This document shows positions 60,507 through 64,000 of a stretch of DNA of 64,000 bases, piece by piece. Made by a program: the position numbers and the translations under genes. Each line of letters begins with the position of its first letter. Position 1 is the first letter of the stretch. The notes beneath the pieces were generated by a model. The model was not told the DNA's origin and searched no databases. It saw nothing but the letters and a program-made list of their open reading frames with translations. Source of the stretch: DASXQK01 sp963724385 (GTDB lineage Bacteria > Pseudomonadota > Alphaproteobacteria > Dongiales > Dongiaceae); the NCBI GenBank assembly GCA_963724385.1, contig CAVRUJ010000001.1, positions 1,984,001-2,048,000 of the forward strand, in the 5' to 3' direction.

Positions 60507-61124
60507 ATGATCCATACCCAGCTCTACCTCGCCTTCGTCCTGGCGACGACTGTCTTGATGCTCATTCCGGGCCCGAACGTGGCCCTCATCGTAGCCAACA
60601 GCGTCGCCTACGGCACGCGGTACGGATTGCTGACCGTGCTCGGCACCAGCTCGGCCATGGTGCTCCAGCTGGCACTGACCGCCATCGGCATGACGGCCCT
60701 TCTCTCCTGGCTCTCGCAGATGTTCGAGTGGCTGCGCTGGCTCGGCGTCGCCTATCTCCTGTTCCTCGGCATCCGCCAGTGGCTGGCGAAGCCCGTGGAC
60801 CTGACGCGCACCAGGCCCCAGATGAAGTCGCTTAAGGCAATCTACGGCCGCGGCTTCCTCATCTCGCTCACCAACCCCAAGACCCTGCTGTTCTATGGCG
60901 CGTTCTTTCCCCAATTCATCGCCGCAGACTTGCCGCCCGGCCCTCAGATCGCCTTACTGGCGTTGAGCTTCATGGCCGTCGCCGTTCTGGTCGATAGCGG
61001 CTGGGCGCTGTTGTCGGGGCGCGCCCGGGGCCTGCTCGGCTCCCGTGGGCGCCTGCGCAATCGCTTGACCGGCGGCTTGCTGATCGGGGCCGGGCTTGGC
61101 CTCGCGCTGGCGCGCCGGCGCTAG
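60507..61124 (+). CDS. LysE/RhtB-family exporter
   Basis: A 205-residue inner-membrane exporter of amino acids or related metabolites, with five to six helices. Family marks: PGPNVALIVANSVAYGTRYGL in the first repeat and FLISLTNPKTLLFYGAFFPQFI in the middle. I chose ATG 60507, since GGAG is 6 bases upstream and only 1 base before ATG 60501. Substrate unknown. Confidence 0.93.
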   Translation: MIHTQLYLAFVLATTVLMLIPGPNVALIVANSVAYGTRYGLLTVLGTSSAMVLQLALTAIGMTALLSWLSQMFEWLRWLGVAYLLFLGIRQWLAKPVDLTRTRPQMKSLKAIYGRGFLISLTNPKTLLFYGAFFPQFIAADLPPGPQIALLALSFMAVAVLVDSGWALLSGRARGLLGSRGRLRNRLTGGLLIGAGLGLALARRR

Positions 61125-61225
61125 CGAAGCAGCCCTGCTTGGGCGCCGGGTTGCCCTATGGCGTCGCGACGCTATATTAGGCGCCAATCCGTCCCCCAAA
61201 TCCGGTTTCCACCTCGAGGTGCGCC

Positions 61226-62710
61226 ATGCAGCAAGCCGTGAAGAAGTCCGCCCCCGCCCTGCCGCTGAAGGACATGAAGCTGTTCCGCCAGCAATGCTAC
61301 ATCAACGGCAAATGGCTCGATGCCGATTCCGGCAAGACCATCGAGGTGACCAACCCGGCGACGGGCGAGGTGATCGCGACCGTGCCCCAGATGGGGGCCG
61401 CCGAGACGCGCCGCGCCATCGAGGCGGCAAATGCCGCTTGGCCCGCCTGGCGGCGCAAGACCGCCAAGGAGCGCGCCAATATCCTGCGCAAATGGTTCAA
61501 CCTGATGATGGAGAACCAGGAGGATCTTGCCGTGCTGATGACAGCCGAGCAGGGCAAGCCCCTGGCCGAGGCTCGCGGTGAGATCGCCTATGGCGCCTCC
61601 TTCGTCGAGTGGTTCGCGGAGGAGGCCAAGCGCGTCTATGGCGACACCATCCCCGGCCACCAGGCGGACAAGCGCATCGTCGTGATAAAGCAGCCCATCG
61701 GCGTCGTCGCTTCGATCACGCCCTGGAATTTCCCCAACGCCATGATCACCCGCAAATGCGCCCCGGCGCTCGCCGCCGGCTGCCCGGTGGTGATCAAGCC
61801 GGCCTCCCAGACGCCGCTTTCGGCCACCGCACTCGCCGAGCTCGCCGAGCGGGCGGGCATCCCGGCCGGCGTGCTCAACGTGGTCACCGGTTCGGCCACC
61901 GCCATCGGCGGCGAGATGAGCTCCAACCCGGTCGTGCGCAAGCTCTCCTTCACGGGCTCGACCGAGATCGGAAAGCTGCTCATGCAGCAATGCGCCAGCA
62001 CGGTGAAGAAGGTCTCCCTCGAGCTCGGCGGCAACGCCCCCTTCATCGTGTTCGAGGATGCCGATCTCGACGCCGCGGTCGAGGGCGCCATCGCCTCCAA
62101 GTACCGCAACACCGGCCAGACCTGCGTCTGCGCCAACCGGCTCCTGATCCAGGAGAAGGTCTATGACCGCTTCGCCGAGAAGCTCGCCGGTGCGGTCGGC
62201 AAGCTAAAGGTCGGCGACGGCCTCAAGGGCGAGACCCAGCAAGGTCCGCTCATCGACATGAAGGCGGTGGCGAAGGTCGAGGAACATATCGCCGACGCGG
62301 TCAAGAAGGGCGCCAAGGTCATCCTCGGCGGCAAGCGCCATCCATTGGGCCACAGCTTCTTCGAGCCCACCATCCTCGCCAACGTGACGCCCCAGATGGC
62401 AGTGGCACGCGAGGAAACCTTTGGCCCCGTGGCGCCGTTGTTCCGCTTCACTTCGGACGATGACGCGGTCAGGCTCGCCAACGACACCGAGTTCGGCCTT
62501 GCCGCCTATTTCTACAGCCGCGACATCAGTCGCGTCTGGCGGGTGGCCGAGCAGCTCGAATATGGCATCGTTGGCATCAACACCGGCATCATCTCGACCG
62601 AGGTGGCACCCTTCGGCGGGATCAAGGAATCCGGCATCGGCCGCGAAGGCTCCAAGTACGGGATCGAGGATTTCCTGGAGATCAAGTACCTCTGCATGGG
62701 CGGGATCTAG
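61226..62710 (+). CDS. gabD: NAD(P)+-dependent succinate-semialdehyde dehydrogenase
   Basis: Aldehyde dehydrogenase of 494 residues oxidising succinate semialdehyde to succinate in the GABA shunt. Cofactor-site segment PWNFPNAMITRKCAPALAAGC, catalytic glutamate in ELGGNAPF and nucleophilic cysteine in GQTCVCANR. ESGIGREGSKYGIEDFLEIKYLC is the typical GabD ending. ATG 61226 with GAGG upstream. No gabT in the window. Specificity is inferred from overall similarity to GabD; other semialdehydes are possible. Confidence 0.9.
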   Translation: MQQAVKKSAPALPLKDMKLFRQQCYINGKWLDADSGKTIEVTNPATGEVIATVPQMGAAETRRAIEAANAAWPAWRRKTAKERANILRKWFNLMMENQEDLAVLMTAEQGKPLAEARGEIAYGASFVEWFAEEAKRVYGDTIPGHQADKRIVVIKQPIGVVASITPWNFPNAMITRKCAPALAAGCPVVIKPASQTPLSATALAELAERAGIPAGVLNVVTGSATAIGGEMSSNPVVRKLSFTGSTEIGKLLMQQCASTVKKVSLELGGNAPFIVFEDADLDAAVEGAIASKYRNTGQTCVCANRLLIQEKVYDRFAEKLAGAVGKLKVGDGLKGETQQGPLIDMKAVAKVEEHIADAVKKGAKVILGGKRHPLGHSFFEPTILANVTPQMAVAREETFGPVAPLFRFTSDDDAVRLANDTEFGLAAYFYSRDISRVWRVAEQLEYGIVGINTGIISTEVAPFGGIKESGIGREGSKYGIEDFLEIKYLCMGGI

Positions 62711-62819
62711 CCCCGGCCAAAGCCCCGAGGGGCGGCCCTAGTATCGGATCTCGGATATTCGAGAACTCTGGCATAGTCGCGAATTTCTGCGTGAATCCGG
62801 TACTAAAGCTCAAAATGAT

Positions 62820-62846
62820 GTACCGACTTTCCATGAAAGTCGGTAC
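62820..62846. repeat. Perfect inverted repeat
   Basis: A 12-bp perfect stem (62820-62831 with 62835-62846) with loop CAT, 110 bases after gabD. No T tract follows. It could be a terminator-type structure or a protein-binding palindrome; the rest of 62711-62927 shows nothing else. Confidence 0.7.
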
Positions 62847-62927
62847 TAGGCCGCTCCTCGGACCCGATCCCATCTACCTCCCCTTGAGCCACCGGATAGG
62901 CCTTGGGCGGCGCGAGCGCAGCGATGG

Positions 62928-63320
62928 TCACGACACCAGAAGAATTTCCACAATGGTGCCGATGCAAATGACGGCCATCGCCAATAGGAAATAGCCGACC
63001 GATTGGGAGACTAGGGAGGTTCTCGGGTTCAGGGACTTCAAAAGGGCCAGCGGCTGCCGTGGCCCGCTGCTCCCTCTGGTGTCCGCCCGGCGCAACCGCT
63101 CCATCGTTGCCTCCGCCGGTTCGATCGGATGCAAGGTCGCCGTGTTGATGATCTGCGCGAAGTAGATAGCTCTTCCTTGCGCCTGCTCCCTCACGAGATC
63201 GGCAACTACTTCCTCGATCGTGTCCCGCAGGGCCGTCAGTTCATGCCTCGGCGCATCGAGAGTGCTGCCGACGCTGTACACCCCGCGAAAGTGGCCGCCT
63301 CCTGCCACTGAGTTCGCCAT
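62928..63320 (-). CDS. Membrane-anchored protein of unknown function
   Basis: A 130-residue protein, mostly cytoplasmic, with one C-terminal membrane helix (VGYFLLAMAVICIGTIVEILLV). A helical part, LTALRDTIEEVVADLVREQAQGRAIYFAQIINT, precedes it. It has the look of a tail-anchored or single-pass protein. ATG 63320. No family recognised. Confidence 0.55.
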   Translation of the reverse strand: MANSVAGGGHFRGVYSVGSTLDAPRHELTALRDTIEEVVADLVREQAQGRAIYFAQIINTATLHPIEPAEATMERLRRADTRGSSGPRQPLALLKSLNPRTSLVSQSVGYFLLAMAVICIGTIVEILLVS

Positions 63321-63669
63321 GCCGTGTCATATGGGCGAAACACCCTGTCCGAGCGAGTGTCATCGGGGTGGCATCTTGGTTCGATTTTGGGCGAAAACTC
63401 GTGCTGATCACCATCGTGACAACGGCATGCCTCCACCGCTGTCTCGGGGCATCCCTGCCTCAGGCTGCTCTCCGAGCCAAGAGTGGTTGGGCGTTCGCGC
63501 CCTTGCAGCAGCGGTCATGAATTTGTTTCGCCGGCATGGACCCTAGGGAGACCTTTGCGGCGATCTCGGGGAATCCTCGGGGAATCTTGGTGGCACGCCT
63601 TGAGCGTCAGCTTGGGCGTCACCAGTGTCGCAAGTTGAACACCGCCCTCGACCTTTTGCGAGGTGGGAC
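63321..63669. other. Gene-free stretch before the lipoprotein gene
   Basis: About 350 bases. One plus-strand frame overlaps it (63220-63546) but lacks a ribosome site and protein-like composition. I see no RNA, repeat or strong promoter. Confidence 0.5.
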
Positions 63670-63912
63670 ATGTCAGGCATCAGCAAGCTGTTGCTGCCGG
63701 TGGTCATGATCTCATGGTTGCTGGCAGGTTGCACGACGGAGGGAGCGAGCTATTCCCCGAGCCTCGGCTTCAGCCCCAATTCCGGCTCGAATACCGGGAC
63801 CGTGCAGCCCAACGAAATGATTCCCTATCCGCCGCCCGGTGACAATTATTACACGGATAACTGGTACGATACGGGCAATGGACAGGATCATGGCCAGTTC
63901 AGCAACTGGTGA
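63670..63912 (+). CDS. Small outer-membrane-type lipoprotein
   Basis: An 80-residue lipoprotein. Hydrophobic leader SKLLLPVVMISWLLAGC with a lipobox (LAGC) gives a mature chain beginning with a lipidated cysteine and a Ser/Asn/Gly-rich, then Tyr/Asp-rich tail (YYTDNWYDTGNGQDHGQFSNW). ATG 63670 with GAGGTGGG upstream. No functional domain. The last 88 bases of the window hold no gene. Confidence 0.8.
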   Translation: MSGISKLLLPVVMISWLLAGCTTEGASYSPSLGFSPNSGSNTGTVQPNEMIPYPPPGDNYYTDNWYDTGNGQDHGQFSNW

Positions 63913-64000
63913 GATCGGCAACTGCCTGCCATCGACAGCAATTGGCCTTGCAATTTGGCGAAGTGATTCGACGTTTTGACGCGTATGATTGCCCGATGGA

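Overview
The window is a GC-rich chromosomal segment that reads as an alphaproteobacterium, probably Rhodospirillales- or Hyphomicrobiales-like. The grounds are the gene families: a CckA-style hybrid kinase, MocR and GcvA-like LysR regulators, TadE/TadG proteins, DUF2165, DUF3108 and DUF1989 genes, and tRNA with an encoded CCA. Class placement is inference; no rRNA or marker-gene search was possible. No CRISPR array was seen.

Layout. 1-7.8 kb (minus strand): the truncated potassium transporter kup, a hybrid histidine kinase whose receiver domain is frameshifted, a MocR regulator, a TSUP-type anion exporter and a class II aldolase. 8.1-12.5 kb (plus): a lone phosphate-binding PstS behind a Pho-box-like site, a CLC chloride channel with CBS domains and a tandem universal stress protein. 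12.5-15.0 kb (minus): an MFS transporter, two membrane proteins, and the decayed 3' end of an ABC ATPase. 15.1-20.1 kb (minus): a four-gene operon with a PhnA-type phosphonate hydrolase and a complete ABC importer, probably for scavenging an organophosphonate. With PstS, this makes phosphorus acquisition a theme of the left third.

20.3-24.0 kb holds a secreted beta-propeller, a secreted unknown, an orphan amino-acid permease and two small cysteine- or GIY-YIG-like proteins. 24.1-31.0 kb is an isolated Tad/Flp-type locus (TadG, two TadE, a second TadG) next to an OmpR-type two-component system. CTTAC repeats spaced one helical turn (11 bp) apart lie upstream of both tad units, suggesting one regulon. 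31-47 kb is housekeeping and accessory metabolism: an MntP-like pump, an ABC-F ATPase whose start sits in a terminator-like hairpin, kynureninase with a ureohydrolase, a LysR regulator, a 4Fe-4S flavin oxidoreductase, SEL1, DUF202, ParB-like and EF-hand proteins, and several copies of a palindromic intergenic repeat.

47.08-55.56 kb is the most interesting part: an 8.4-kb integrated element in tRNA-Val(CAC), bounded by a 47-bp direct repeat of the 3' half of the tRNA. It encodes a tyrosine integrase, an AlpA-like protein, an HK97-type major capsid protein, a ribbon-helix-helix repressor, two paralogous unknown proteins, a zinc-ribbon protein and a primase-helicase. It also carries an iteron-rich origin-like region, a pair of parS-like palindromes and a tandemly duplicated repressor-promoter-gene module. 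It lacks portal, terminase, protease and tail genes, so it looks like a phage satellite rather than a prophage. 55.5-64 kb returns to core genome: tRNA-Val, a DUF3108 protein, glmU-glmS, a LysE exporter, gabD, a membrane protein and a small lipoprotein.
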